A program made the position numbers and the translations under genes. DNA of 64,000 bases, taken from NCBI GenBank assembly GCA_003952965.2, contig CM025856.1, forward strand, positions 3,179,127 through 3,243,126. Direction: 5' to 3'. Below, in pieces: positions 37,232 through 50,135 of this stretch (positions are counted from its first letter, which is position 1; the number at the start of each line of letters is the position of its first letter). The stretch comes from Morella rubra (taxonomy: Eukaryota; Streptophyta; Magnoliopsida; Fagales; Myricaceae). The notes beneath the pieces were generated by a model that did not search any database, was not told where the DNA came from, and was given only the letters and a program-made list of their open reading frames with translations.

Positions 37232-39061
37232 TCACTGTCTTGATCTTGACTCGGCCCGTCTAGCTTCATCTGGTGTCGAAGGAAACAGCTCCACATACCT
37301 AGACCCAATTGTCATCTTGTCTTTGCACATTGCACTCTTAGCCTCCTCTGTAGATGCAAACTCTACATACGCCTCTCCAGTAGCTTTCCCATCTGGGCGA
37401 CATGCAATGTGTATCCTTTCTTCTATCAGCTTGAAATCCCGGAAGAATTCAACAATTTCAGATTTTTTGACAGAGAAGGGGAGACCACGCATCTTCAATA
37501 TTTCAGTGTATTCCAGCTGGTCCTTCTCACTGAACCTCTTTGATCGAGCAGGAGGAGGGCTTCCGTGGTAGTCATTATCATAAATTCCTTCATAGTTCAC
37601 CTCTCCAGCAACAGCAGCGTAATAATCCTGCCTCTTGCATCTGAAAACTTCCACGTACCTCCGACCCATGTTCTGTCGATCTCTCTGTAAAGCAAACTCA
37701 ACTTGCATGGGTCCCGCGAAGACAACAAAGGCTTCTCCTGAGAACCGTCCATTCTTGTTAACAAGCAAAACATCCACAATGTCCAGTCCAGCAAAGAATT
37801 TAAAAATGTCGATGTCGGTGCAGTTGAAGGGAAGCCCCCTAAGCCGAATCACTGGAAAGGGTGGGGGCTGAAAGCCACCACCATAGCCATAAGGTTGAAA
37901 GCCACTGCTGCCGCTGCTCACTGCGAAGTAGGGATTGGATTCCATCATTCTTTGTCTCTTTGAGCCGACCTCGTACCCGTCCGAAACCCCCCCGCTTCCC
38001 AACATTGCCCTTAATCCCAAAAAAAAGAAATCCCCCACTCAACCTGTTAATAAAACCAAACCCAACCCACGATTCCCTGACACCTAACTCTTCATCACCA
38101 CATTTTTCATCCTCAAATAAATAGGCTAGCCCTCTTTAAAACAACCAACAGATATAAACTAAAACATAACTTTGAATAAGCAAGGAACCATCAGGTCTCC
38201 ACATATCAACTCTTAGCAGTAATAATCATCATCATCAAAGCATGGCATATGAAAATCCAACATGTTGTCTACAATTATACCTAACAAAGACTAAATTCCC
38301 CTTGAATTTTTTTGAACACCCAAATATGAAATAGGACAAGCAACATGGGAACTTAAAAAAGCAACATAGTGCATACACAAACCACCAGAGGAAAGCTCAG
38401 TTCTAAAGCAAGGCAATAAATCAGAATAACTCCAGACAAATGAGATGTTACCGGAAAAAAGATTAAGCTCAAACTCTTTCAAAGCCGAAGCATTAGGAGA
38501 TAAGAACAGATTCCTTGATACATTAAACTTCTAAAGCATACAAAAGATAAATCAAACGAATTGAGCTTATTAACATAGATTTATGATTACTGAAAAAAAG
38601 AAGTAATATTTTTTCCACTGGTTATGATAATTCACATAAACTATCAGAAAATCATAATATTTTACGCAACTTGTACTAATTCAAATAAATTTTCAGAAAA
38701 TCAACCCGAAACTAGTAATTCTTTGTCAAGTTAATGCCACGCGATATGAAATCACAACAAAATTTCCCTTCTTCAGTGTCCATTAAACAAATCGAACAAA
38801 TACCAAAGATTCCTATTCCCTCGAATTTGGTTTCTAATTCATAAAAATTAAAGAAACATCAGAGCACCAAAAGCCCTAAATCTACCCAACATCGTATCAG
38901 AATCAAATTAAGCCCATAATCAGACAAGGGGTTTACGGTTATCCTAAAGCAAACAGCAAGCATAAGAAAATAAATAGCAAGAAATAAGCAGAGAATCTCA
39001 CCAAAACAAAAAACCACAGAAGAGTTCAGATATTGTGAACTTACCCTCTCGGTCCGTACAT
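37232..39061 (-). CDS. hnRNP H/F-like RNA-binding protein with two RRMs
   Basis: Two coding exons: a 17-nt first exon at 39061-39045 (MYGPRG) with a clean GTAAG donor, and 38009-37232. Together they give 264 residues, frame intact, reading MYGPRGAMLGSGGVSDGYEV at the start. Two RRMs are seen: VIRLRGLPFNCTDIDIFKFF...GRFSGEAFVVF and ILKMRGLPFSVKKSEIVEFF...GEAYVEFAS. The RNP1 motifs are of the quasi-RRM hnRNP H/F style (GEAFVVF, GEAYVEF). Such proteins bind G-rich RNA and affect splicing in the nucleus. A TATA-like ATATATATA at 39231-39241 lies upstream on the minus strand. The 1 kb intron shows nothing else. Confidence 0.93.
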
Positions 39062-39241
39062 GGCTACGAGACTCTGTGGAATCTTCGGTAGCTTTTATGT
39101 TCTCCGAAGAAAGAAAAAAGAAGCTCGAATGTTTTGAAGAAACCAATACGGAAAGAGAACGTCGTCCTAGATGTAAGTGAAAAGAAACCCTAGCTCTCAA
39201 TCAACACCAATCTGCTCTTCCCTTCCTCTGATATATATATT

Positions 39242-40083
39242 TCGTTTCCGTTTGATTCTTAGGGGTTGAATTTCCTTTTAGGACTCGCAAGTCCTTCCCC
39301 AAAACGGAGGTTACGTGCAATTACCGTAACATCCTTGGGGTCAATTAGGTCAAATCAGTTGAGAAGCTCTTTTATTTTTTTTGTAAGCAGGGAAGTTAAG
39401 AAAGGTTAATCACAATTTATGAAAAGGTTATTACATAATATTTAGTCGAAAACAGAAAGAGGGCCTTTTCGTTAATGACGAGACACACTAATATATTTTG
39501 TATAATCTATTTGACAGATTATATCCTCTTAAAACTTTACATAAAATCATAAGTACTTAATTAATTGAAGATTAAAAATAGCAATACTTTTCTTGGGCCC
39601 TATTTTCTTATGGACGGTCGACGTTATGCTACACATTGGAAAATAGAAAATAATAGAGAATATTTTTATAGCCAAATATTACCTCGTATTTCAAGGTAAT
39701 AACAAACATTTTACTTCAAACAATATTTTTCAAACCATCACCGTTAGTGGCAGGAACTGTCTCAAGCGGTGGCCAAATTTGGCATATCGTCCTTGTCGGT
39801 GGTGGTAGCGGTTGGGAGAATATCTGCCCTTGTTTAAACTGCTACCCAACCCTAGCTTTTTGAATGGTCAATATTTTAGTTTTACTTATCATTTTTAATC
39901 ATCAGCGTAATATTGTTGAAAATTAAACTTTATGAACTCAATGACACGAAAATTAAAAGAAGAGAAGTGTAAAATGTCAGTACTCCCATAATTAAAGAGT
40001 GTAAAATATATTTTTCCTTAAATATTGCTGTTTTATTTGAAATGAAAAGCTAGGGTAGCGACACGTCATTGAATGGATTATTG
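39242..40083. other. Intergenic region
   Basis: AT-rich sequence between the hnRNP promoter and the RLCK chimera. No gene, RNA or repeat family is recognised. Confidence 0.5.
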
Positions 40084-40330
40084 ATATAGGGAGTTTAAAG
40101 TATTTACTTGTAACTCTTGCAAACCTTGCATACTTTCTTGGTTCAATTGCTTGATAGCAGCAACCATGCCAGAGCCAACTTTAGAAGGTGTAAGTGTCTT
40201 CTCATCCATCCAACCCTTGAAAACTTTCCCAAAGCCTCCTTCACCCATGATGCTGGGGGCGAAATGAAGAATTATCATGAATAGGCTGTTGGCCTGTTGC
40301 CCATAAGCTGCAGCAGAAGAATTGCTTTAA
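40084..40330 (-). pseudogene. Chimeric RLCK-VII fragment: tail fused to glycine loop
   Basis: On the minus strand, sequence of the kinase C-terminal tail (GCAATTCTTCTGCTGCAGCTTATGG, CATGATAATTCTTCATTTCGCCCCCAGCATCATGG) runs directly into exon 2 of the same kinase family ([18 protein letters not shown], then QESMQGLQ and the exon 2 donor). The following intron starts like that of copy 2. The order tail-then-head is what unequal exchange between tandem copies would leave. It lies 290 bases upstream of the NLR start. Confidence 0.88.
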
Positions 40331-40622
40331 ATGGCCTTATTATAAAGTGCCTTTTTGGGTTTTCCTCATCTTTTAAATGGCCATATAAGGAGCGGTCCAG
40401 ATATTTTTTCTTAGATCTAAAGGATAGGACCGTGCCAGATCGTTTAATGAAACACAGCCGGTTCTTGCTCAGCTGGCCTGGCATGGCATGGCTCAGCCGG
40501 CTCTTTTTTGAAACGCGTGAGCCCGGGACTCCCCCCTTTGTAACCGAGTCTTCTCCCTTATTCTTTCTTTCCCGCAAAAAAGAATTTGTTGTAAAGTTCA
40601 AGGCATTCTTGCAAGGCAAGAT

Positions 40623-43057
40623 ATGGCCGACGCCGTGATAACAACTTTGTTGAAGAAATTGCTGAAATCTCTTGCAGAAGAGGGACAAAGCATTTTGCAC
40701 GAGTGTGGTGAATTCAAAGAGCAGTTTGAAAGATTTCAGAGTGAACTCCTGTTAATGCAAAGCTTCCTAAAAGATGTTGCCAGGTTCAAGAGTAAGAAAG
40801 AGACTATTCGCACTGTCATAGGCAATCTGAGAGAACTGGTTTTTGATGCAGAAGACGTTCTGGCGGATTGCCAACTTCATTCCGGGGACACGGACTCCTT
40901 TTCCACGGGTTGGCGAATTTGCTTCCATCCTAAAAGGATCCCATGGCAGTATCAGGCTGTACAGCGCCTGAAAGAAATCAACGCGAAAATCAAGAAAATT
41001 AAAGAGCAGATTGCAACGTATCTGGATGTCCCACTTCCGAACCAACCCGAGTCTGTATACGGATGCAGTGACCAACGAGCACTCCCCTGTACGATCATAA
41101 CCAGGTGGTAGGCCTGGAAGGTAATACTAGCAATGTAAAAGATTGGCTGTTTAAAGCAGATGATGGAATACTGGCGATTGGAGTTGTTGGTATGGGTGGT
41201 CTGGGAAAGACCACCATTGCTCAGAAAATTTTCAATGACAGAGAGGTGGAGGGACGGTTTGAACGAAGAATGTGGGTTTCTGTTTCTCGAACTTTTCAAG
41301 AAGAACAAATTATGAGAACCATGTTAAGGAAATTGAGATCAGATGCAAGTGTGGGAGATGATCGAGCCGAATTGTTGCGGAAAATAAACCAATATCTCAT
41401 GGGGAAGGGTATTTGCTTGTCTTGGATGATGTGTGGGGCGAGAGAGACTTAGATTGGTGGCACATGATTTCCAATGGATTACCCAAAGGAAATGGAAGCA
41501 GTGTCATTATTACTTCAAGAAATGAGATAGTGGTACGGAGGATGGGAGTGAGGGAAGAAAGAATCCATAAGCCTAAATTCCTCAGTGGGGAAGATAGTTG
41601 GTTACTGTTTCGGAAGATTGCATTTGCAGAAAGTGGCGGTGAGTGCCCTGAGTTAGAGGATGCTGCAAAGGAGATTGTAGAGAAGTGCAAGGGTCTTCCA
41701 TTAGCAATTAAGGTAGTTGGGGGAATGATGCTATATAAATCACCCCGATACCATGAATGGAAGCGAATTTTAGACCACTTCCGTGATGAGTTAAAAGAAA
41801 ATGACAGTTCTGAGAGGGGCTTGATGGCTTCACTTGAATTGAGCTATGATGAGCTCCCCTCTTACCTGAAGCCATGCTTCCTTTGTTTCTCAACTTTCCC
41901 AGAGGGCTGTGTCATAAGCAAAACGCAGCTGGTATATTGGTGGATTGGAGAGGGTTTCGTTCCGTTGAGAAATGGTAGACCAACGACTGAAGCTGGGGAA
42001 GATTGTTTCTCAGAGTTGACAAATCGATGTTTGATAGAGGTTGTTGATAAGAAATACAATGGGACGATTTATACTTGTACAATCCATGATATGGTTCGTG
42101 ATTTGGTGCTAAAAATTGCAGAAGATGATGCATTCTATAGCAAAGATGGTAAAAGTTGCCGTCATCTGGGGATCAAAAGCGATTTAGATCCCAAACACCT
42201 TATGGCGAATCAAAAGTTGCGGGCGTTGTTGTCAACTGTCAAGACAACTGAAGTGAACAAGATTGCATCAAGCACTGCCAAAGCACTTTGCAAGCCCCAA
42301 TACTTGAGGGTGATGGATGTTTCCAGGTCAATTTTTGAAACATCTCTCTCAGATACTTTAAAACGGATTTGCGTCCTTCAGCACTTAGCTTACCTTAGCT
42401 TGAGCAACACTTCATCCATTGGTTGAATTGCCATCTTCGCTTGAGAAGCTTATCAAACTTCAGATTTTGGATGTAAGCTATTGTCAAAATCTGAGAACTC
42501 TTCCATCTTGCATTGTGAATTTCAAGAAGCTCGAGGTCTTAGATGTGAGCAATTGCGGTTCACTTGAATGCTTGCCGAAAGGCCTGGGAAGGCTTTCAAA
42601 CCTTGAAGTATTATTGGGGTTTAAACCTGCTAGATCAAGCCAGTTGGAAGGTTGCCGCATTGGTGAATTAAAAAATTTGACTAAACTGAGGATGCTGGCA
42701 CTACAAATAACTCGTGCCGATCAGATTGAAGATGATGAGATCAATGCTTTGGTAAATCTCCAAGAACTGCAATATTTTTCAATGAGTTGTTTTGATTGTG
42801 ATGGTAGTGACCTCATTGCCAAGGTCGATGAACTCTTTCCTCCAAGGCAACTCCAGGAGCTGTGTCTCGAATTTTATCCTGGGAAGATGAGTCCAATGTG
42901 GCTCAACCCAATATCACTTACTCTATTAAGGTTTCTTTCAATCTCCTCTGGTAATATTGCAGAGTTCCATCAGAGCTTTTTGGGGCCTGACAATGCTGTC
43001 TGGAAGATCGAGGCTTTGATGTTGGATTCCAATCTGCAGATAAATTTGACGGTCTGA
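40623..43057 (+). CDS. ZAR1: CC-NBS-LRR immune receptor, ZAR1 ortholog (three 1-nt indels as read)
   Basis: Single-exon NLR. The N-terminus MADAVITTLLKKLLKSL fits the MADA-type alpha-1 helix, which in the ZAR1 resistosome forms a membrane pore. It continues with FLKDVARFKSKKETIRT and LRELVFDAEDVLADCQL (EDVID-like). NB-ARC motifs: GMGGLGKTTIAQKIFND, RRMWVSVSRTFQEEQIM, LLVLDDVWGERD, GSSVIITSRNE, CKGLPLAIKVVGG, and IHDMVRDLV at the MHD site. LRRs follow (LSNT, LQILDVSYCQNL, CGSLECLPKGLG, LEVLLGFKPARS). This order matches Arabidopsis ZAR1 throughout. As read, one base is missing near 41090 (SPVYDHNQVVGLEG), one near 41406 (LMGK-YLLVLDD), and one is extra at 42411. Corrected, there are 811 residues, about 40 fewer than I recall for Arabidopsis. 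An open frame continues 47 codons past the TGA. Confidence 0.93.
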
Positions 43058-44186
43058 CTATTCTTTGTCGAGGCAGCTTCTGTGAGGACGCTGGGTTTGC
43101 TAAGTCGATGGAACCGCCTTGATAAATGCCGTGTCATTATTAAAACTGTCGCCTTGATAGTTCAGATCAATTCGTTGTTGAAGCTGAAGAAGGATGAGTA
43201 GTCTGATTGACACACTAAGTATATAGATCAATGCAATGGATTTCAATGACGAGATTACCCTAAACACCGCGTTTTGGTTAGAGCGGTGTATTTTATAACT
43301 TCAATTCTTCACTTTCAAAAGTTTGTTGCCCTAGTAATATCATTGGTACTATTTTGCTTACACGTGTATGTAATTGCCGCTAAAGCGTTACTAAATCCTG
43401 GTACATTTTCACTTTACTTGTTTTTTCCACCGGCAAATTATGATACGTCAAAGCCTCTAATAAAATCCAGCCCAAACCAGTCAAATCTAATACCTCAAAT
43501 CGTTGTAATTTAGATGAACAAATTTCGGGTAGAATAAGCATTGGGTAGGTGCATAGGCAAAAGGTCCAAGGTTTGAATTGAAAGTTTGGCTAATCTAGCT
43601 ATATCGGGTGTCTGTGATTGGGCATTAGCCCTCGTCCTTGCGATTAGAGTTGGTGAGCCTACTCAATTTGAAAAAGAAACAAACAAGAGAAAAAAAAAAT
43701 ATATATATATATATATAATCCGCTTGGTTTGTGGTAACAGAATTCCTAAGAAGCGGCTTGTAGCACCGTAGTTTTCTTATATTATTATTATTATTATTAA
43801 AAAAATATTCTTTTTATTAAATTTCGAATTTTAATTTATTTGAATAAGTTAGATAAAACTGTTTTATTAATCAAAGAGAACCATATGTAAAATGATCAAA
43901 ATGTTCTTTTGAGATAATTTTAAAATATAAATAAATATTTGAGAAATAAATTAAAAATATATAGATTATTGAGATAGAGTTTCAATAGTTTTATTTTAAA
44001 AATATTATTTTTTTTAAATAAATTTTTTAAATATTTTTAGTAATTTTGTCTTGAAGGACATTTTGGTCATTTTAGATGTGTTTCTGACTTAACGGCTAAT
44101 TTGGACAGGGGCGTACATTGATGATTTTCAAAAGTTCAAGGACGTAAATCACAGTTTTCATAGTTAGGGAGCGAACTATGATCATT
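43058..44186. other. NLR 3' flank and AT-rich intergenic sequence
   Basis: 43058-43175 is shared in inverted form with 26530-26690. The rest is AT-rich with (TA)n and (ATT)n runs around 43695-43800. No gene seen. Confidence 0.5.
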
Positions 44187-44755
44187 CCTAGTAGGTTCTC
44201 TATTCTAATATTTTGATTAGAACAGAGAACCAATTTAACAAAAAAGCAAAAAAAAAATACTCTCAAACAGCTTATCTATTCTAACAATTTTTGACAAAAA
44301 AATTTAATATATGAACATTGGTTCTCTATTTTTAGAGAACCACTATTCACTTCATCATCTTAAAATATTAATATTAATATATTTTTTTTTCTTTTCTTCT
44401 CTCATGCTCTCCCTCTCTTTTATTTACTTTTATTTTTCTTTTCTTCTCTCACACTCTCCTTCTCTCTTTTTTTTTTTTTTCCTTTTCTTCCTCTCAGTTG
44501 TCACGTTCTCCCTCTCTTTTATTTTATTTTCTTTTCTTCCTCCCAGACCCTTTAAAACAAATATTTAAAAATATAAATATTAGAGAAAGAATAAATAAAT
44601 TTTTGAAAAATAATATTTAAATAGAATAGTAAAAACAGATAGTTAAAATAGAGAAGTTTTTAGGAGTGTTTTTAAAAAGTTGATAGTTAAAATAGCTTTT
44701 TGATTAAAATAGGGAGCTAAATTTGAATAAGCTGCTAGGAATGCTCTAACATAAT
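44187..44755 (+). mobile_element. MITE-like element, copy 1
   Basis: Ends are inverted: CATTCCTAGTAGGTTCTCT at the left and GCTGCTAGGAATGCTCT at the right, sharing CATTCCTAG(T/C)AG. The left end has an internal palindrome (GGTTCTCTATTCTAAT...ATTAGAACAGAGAACC). The middle is CT-rich (TTTTCTTCTCTCAC repeats). The reverse complement recurs at 61617-62163. It has no coding capacity, so it is a non-autonomous DNA element or related short repeat. Confidence 0.75.
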
Positions 44756-47700
44756 AATTTTGCAACTTGTAGAAATAACCTAACCGCAGGGCGTTACGCA
44801 GCCTCACTAATAGGCCTGATCATTTCAACCACCGGTGCCGACAAAACCTGGCTGATCGCCTTAACCTTTCAATCCTCATCTACTCCCTGTAGGAGCCTAC
44901 CCTCGTTGTCCCTCTCTTTACTCACTCACTCTCTTCCGTCTCCGTAGTCGTTGCCACCCACCCTAGAGTAGTTGAGCTGCTGTTTTGAAGATGGTGTTTC
45001 CAATCTTCATTGCTCTTAAATATGAGTTTTTTTTTGTGGATTTATTTTGTGATTTAGTGATTGTTTTGTGAATTTGGCATTTTTTATTGTGAATCTGTGA
45101 TAGTTTTCATTTTGGGTAGAGGAGGAGAGAAAATTTGCAGTGAAATTGTTTGGTTTTGTGAAATTTTGTGGTGATTAATTATTGTGTAACCAGCACTAGC
45201 CTCGGCAAAGGCCGGTTATTTAGCCAATCGGCACCAGTGCCAGTGTCGGTGTCAAATATAGGCCACCAGGATTAATAGTGACGGTTTTAGCTAAACTGGC
45301 ACAAAAATCATCGTTAATCAGCCCTACTTACTAAGTTTAAAATTCAGATTATACTTTCTCAACAACCTCCCATAACTGTAAGTGAAACGAAGGAACGAAA
45401 GAAGAAAAGAGTAAAAGTATTAACAGTAGATCAATTAATTGTTAGTTGAGGCCCAAACTGAACTTCTGACTGTATTTTAAGAATATTAATGAACTAGCAC
45501 CACTGGGCTTGAAATAGTGAACTTTATTCTCTAAAACGTGATATCGAATTACCTATTTTACCCTTTTAACCTAGCTTACAATCTTGTAATTCTTTACGTA
45601 CGACTTTATCAGTTTTCCACTTCTGTTCAGCCCAGTTAGTCGCGGCCAACTTCATTTCTTGGCCCACCTCTTGTGTGTTATTTCCTTTTCTTTTTTACCA
45701 CGCCTGTCCTTTTTGTCTGCTTTTATTGGCCCAGTTTGCCCACATTTTGTAACCCAACTTTCATTATCTTTCTCGGGGGCAAACTTAATTCTCGCTCAAG
45801 GCCATCCCGGTCGTCCTTTTTCTGGATCCACTTTTTTTTCCCCATTGGGCCATTCAATTCAACATCTTAAAGCCCGGTTCCTCACTCTATAGTTGCGGTT
45901 GATTGTGTTTGATGGTTGAGAGATTGTTGATGCAAGGGGTAGGGGGGTTCTATATCCCCTCTCAAAAGCCTGTTTTCATGGTTGAATCATGGTTGTTTCT
46001 TTGTTTGCAAGCAGATGTGGAATGAGAAATCTCTATCCTAGGAACTCCACTTCTTTTTCCCTATTTTTTCGTTATCGCTTTTAATAATGTATTCCTTTTT
46101 TCTTTTCTTCGCTGCGCCGGGGGGGCGGTGGGGTTGTCCAAGCTCTCGTGAAACTTGCGCTTGTCAAAGTGGATTTATCTCATCTATGTTGGCATCGTTT
46201 GAGCCCTGATTTTTTTTTTTTTAAAAAAAAAACTTAAAAAAAGCATTTTGGGCCAAAGCAAAATCTGAGCCTTTAAATCGGAATTCCCAGATTTCGTTTT
46301 TGAAAATTTCGATTTCATTTCGGAACCAGAACCGGAATCAGCCCATTCCGGTTCTATCCGTTTCAGTACTCACCCTTAATTTTAGTGCATCATTATGAAA
46401 TTGGTTGAATTGCACCCTGGATTTTCTTATATTATTTTTATTAAATTTTGAATTTTGAATTATTTGAAAAATTTGTCCTGTTTAAAGTTTGAATGTTAAT
46501 TTGATTTGAAAAGGTTATTTTTTAAAAGTGTTTAAATTTTAAAGAAGAGATGTTTTATCTGATCTCTTTAGATTTTTGAATTTTAAATACTTCTAGAATA
46601 TGTTTGAATTTCAAAATAGATAGCAATGTAGTATTTTATAAATCCTGTTAGTCTGTGCTATGCGTATTGAGTGGGAGAAGGAGAAATCAAGCATCTTTCA
46701 ATGGTTTAGTCTAAGTTTCTTGAGGTATGGAGGTTAAATTGATAAAGGGTTTAAGTGTTATGAAGGGCAAGGTAAGCAGGGTCATTATGCTAGATTTTGT
46801 GATATTTTAAGAATTGCATGTTTTATTAAAAACTCTCAGAATTTTATTTGCATTACGATATGATAAAATTGTCAAAGATTATAGCATGAAATGTGTAAAC
46901 ATGAACATGTTTTATGTTAAATGATTTTACATGAGTATTTTAATGTTTAAATCAAATCTTTTTTATATTCATAGTTATTTATGTTATGTGCATTATGTTA
47001 TATGTACCAAAGTTCAAAGTGATGTTTATAGTATGAGATGTAATGTATTTTTAAACTCTGAGGCTCAGAGTTTACAGAGATAGCGCATTGGTATCAATTG
47101 CAACCCATTGAGTGCACTCATTCTGGAAATATAGTGGTTTATGTTGTAGGTTCTTCCCGAGTGTATACTTGGACATAGGGCTGTTTAGCCTAATTGAAAA
47201 AAATTTGGTTCCACTAATACCGGCACCAGGTTCCCAATATCCAGCTTAACCGGTGCCAGTGTTGGTGGCTTCTTTTTGAAGAAACCCGAAGGTTTTACCG
47301 ATTCCTGGATACTAGTAAAATCGAGTTTTTTATTCTTTTTTTTTTTTCAAAAAATATTTAAATGAAGTATTTTTTTTTTGTTTCTTAGTGCTTATAATAT
47401 ACTCCTCCAAATTAGTTTATCTAAAAAATGAAGTAATTTTTTGTTCTTATTCAATTTATTTTAATATATTGATTAAAATATACCCATGATTTTGCCTTTC
47501 TCAAATTTATTTCCCTATTGACATTCAAAAGAACCATCCCAGCTGGGATAGTCATTCACACGTACGTAAGAGCTGATGTGCATCTAAAGTAATATTCCAA
47601 AGTTATTCATAGGCAAACAGATTGTCAAGATACAGTAAATAAAAAATTTAGATTTTAAAAGAAAATGATTCCTCAATCTATTCTCATCTCCTCTGCCACA

Positions 47701-48559
47701 TCTCTCTTTTAAGTCTTTTTATCCTCCTATGATTAAGATGTTCTTACTTCTCTAAGTTTATTGATTTTGAATTTTATTGGTTGAGACTTTATATTCTTAT
47801 CTTGTTTTGATGCTCTCTAAGTTTATTGATTTTGTATTTTATTAGTTTGGACTTAATTTAGATTCTTATCTTATCTTTTAAGATGTTATCTAATTTTATT
47901 GATCGTGGATCTCATTAGTTTAGATTTTATTGATATGTGATCAATGGACCAAAAAAATAAAAAAAAAACATTGGGCGAGGTGCATAAAATGCTAAAAAAA
48001 ATTATTAAATATAAATGTAGGTTAACTGAAAACCGCCACCGCTAAGGGTCGGTTATTGCCCTTAACGGTATAGGTGGTGGTGGCGAATATTTAAAAATTG
48101 GCCTATTCGGTGCAGGTGCCAGTTTTGGCCATAACCGGCACTTACACCGGGGTTGAACAACCTTACTTAGACAGGTGCCAAGACTTAATAAGGGAATTTC
48201 ACCAAAAAATTTCTACCCTTTTCCTTGTCCTAGCTAAAATTTTACATCAAGAGCACTGTGGCCCAACAGAGAGTGGTCAGGGAAAGAAACGTAATAAAAA
48301 TGGACTAATCCATTATTTTTGTATAAAACAATGGTTAATAGAAACAAGAACAATATCCTTAATTACTACGTGTTACTGTTATTATCTTTCTTCGAAACTC
48401 GAAAGTTACTTATACCCATTTGCTTTGCTTAATTTATATAGTTCGCACTCTGTTTCTAAGGAAGTTATATTGTTTGCCGATTGATGTCTTTTAACGAGGA
48501 AAAGTTATAAATTAATGCTTGACCTGCGCAATTTACTAATCATTTTTAATCCCAATGTA
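44756..48559. mobile_element. Repeat-rich region with CCGGTGCC-type repeat ends
   Basis: Motifs such as CCGGTGCC, GGCACCAGTGCC and GTGCCAGTTTTGGCCATAACCGGCAC recur at 44828, 45190-45330, 47216-47290 and 48018-48165. They look like scattered ends of one repeat family, probably a degenerate DNA transposon. 46400-47200 is AT-rich and unrecognised. 48190-48540 is shared with 58690-58860 (TTCCTTGTCCT, GTAATAAAAATGGA(C/T)TAATCCAT, AGGAAGTTATATTGTT, GAGGAAAAGTTATAAATT). No gene supported. Confidence 0.45.
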
Positions 48560-48760
48560 GAACACGAGGATTACCGTAGTTATTAGGTGCCTGTCTAAGC
48601 TCCTTATAGGAAAAGGTAAAACTGGGAATAGGCTTGCCATTACAAGAGGCAACTAATGCCTCCGTTACCTGCTTCCATTCTCTAGGAAGGCTTTCTCTCT
48701 TTCTCTTCTTTCAGCTCTCTCTCTCTCTCCTTTCCTGCACATTCTTGACAAAAGATCTCT
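48560..48760 (-). pseudogene. ZED1-related kinase fragment (N-terminal part)
   Basis: The minus strand matches the N-terminus of the ZRK copies downstream: AGATCTTTTGTCAAGAATGTGC, AGAGAGAAAGCCTTCCTAGAGAATGG, TGTAATGGCAAGCC and TATAAGGAGCTT. Substitutions and lost codons show decay. On the right it joins CATGAGATCTAAATCA...TACTTTACCACTCAAT, the same join as at 60440-60520, so the two sites share an ancestral duplication. Confidence 0.8.
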
Positions 48761-48912
48761 ACTAGAAGGAACCATGAGATCTAAATCACTTTCTTCATGA
48801 CTCGATACTTTACCACTCAATTAAACTATTATAAGCCAACACACGTATAAGAGAGCAAACAAGTTAAAAATAAAGTGGATAAGAGTGATGAATCTAATCA
48901 CTTAATTATCAT

Positions 48913-49362
48913 TTGACATCTTATTCTAATAAGATCTTGAGCACTAACCTGAAGTGGCACAAGCTGTTGTGGTTCAAGGGTGCAATGCCTAGACATGTTT
49001 TCATGGTGTGGCTTGCAATTAAGAGAAAACTTATTACGCAGAAAAGACTTAAGGAAATGGGAATCTCAGGAAGATGTTGGTTGTGCAAAGCGAATGGGGA
49101 AAGTATGTACCATATGTTTTTTAATTGCCCATTTACTCAAAAAATTTGTTTCATGTTGGGGAATAAGTGCCTATTGCAGAGGGGAGAAATGAATTGGGAT
49201 GAGTTTATTGGTTGGGCAGCAAGAGAGTGCAATGCTAATTCTGATCTGTTGCATGTGAGCACGAAGATCCTCATTGGTGTTGTGATTTATTATGTATGGA
49301 GGGAGAGGAATGCACGACTCCATAACAGGTGTTGTTATGCAAGTATCAATTTTGAACAATAA
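48913..49362 (+). mobile_element. LINE fragment, zf-RVT region
   Basis: An open frame encodes the segment C-terminal to the reverse transcriptase of plant LINEs: WHKLLWFKGAMPRHVFMVWL, KRLKEMGISGRCWLCKANG, ESMYHMFFNCPFTQKICF, and IYYVWRERNARLH. The C..C...H....C pattern is the zf-RVT zinc knuckle. There is no reverse transcriptase upstream, so it is 5'-truncated, and no poly(A) tail is clear after it. Confidence 0.88.
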
Positions 49363-50135
49363 TTTAATTTTTTAAAACATAATTTTTTTGAAAAAATATA
49401 TTTTTATTTTAGGAAAAATATATTATTCTATTGTTACATATGTTATTTTTAATTCATTTCAAACTGATATTAAGAACTATGTTTACTAGTCATATGAGAT
49501 TACAAAATGGTGTTTCAAATATTGAAAATATTTTTCAAGAAACATGTTTTGAGGAAGAAAGCAAACATTGAAAACTAAATTACTTTATTGAAACAAGTTC
49601 ACTTGAAATTACTTTATATTAAAAGTAACTAGCACCAGTACTCTCCACAAATTCTTCTACTAAAAACTAGCACCGCAAATGCTTTCGATTCATCTATTTT
49701 TGTTTGGTCTTGAAAGATTAAGATCTTTTAATGATTGTGATTTAGAAAAAAAAATGTCTCGATCTTGAAAATTTTCTTAATCTTATGATATTGATGGTTT
49801 GATTTTATTTTCAAAATTAAAAACTTTAAAAGAAGTTGAAAAAATATAAATTAATACTCCAATTAAAATACTTAATCTCATTAAAGAACTAGATTCTTTT
49901 CCAAATTATTTTATTGCATCAAAGAAGTTTTTCAAATTTAAAGATTATAAAAACTTATTTACTAACAAAAGTTATAAATTATTTAATAATTTATTGGCTA
50001 AACTTGAATACAAAAGTTTAATTAGTAATTTTGCATATAAAAGGCAAGAAACAATTTGTTGTTTAATTTTGAATTAATTAATTAATTGATTTTATTTTTA
50101 AAATTAAAAGGCCTCATTTTTATGACTTAATTAAG
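49363..50135. other. AT-rich sequence
   Basis: Very AT-rich. Short frames near 49840-50040 (ILKIKTLKE-like composition) are probably chance or transposon debris. Nothing supported. Confidence 0.4.

Noticed and set aside
41708-42133. Minus-strand frames opposite the NLR
   Set aside because: Shadows of the NB-ARC coding sequence.
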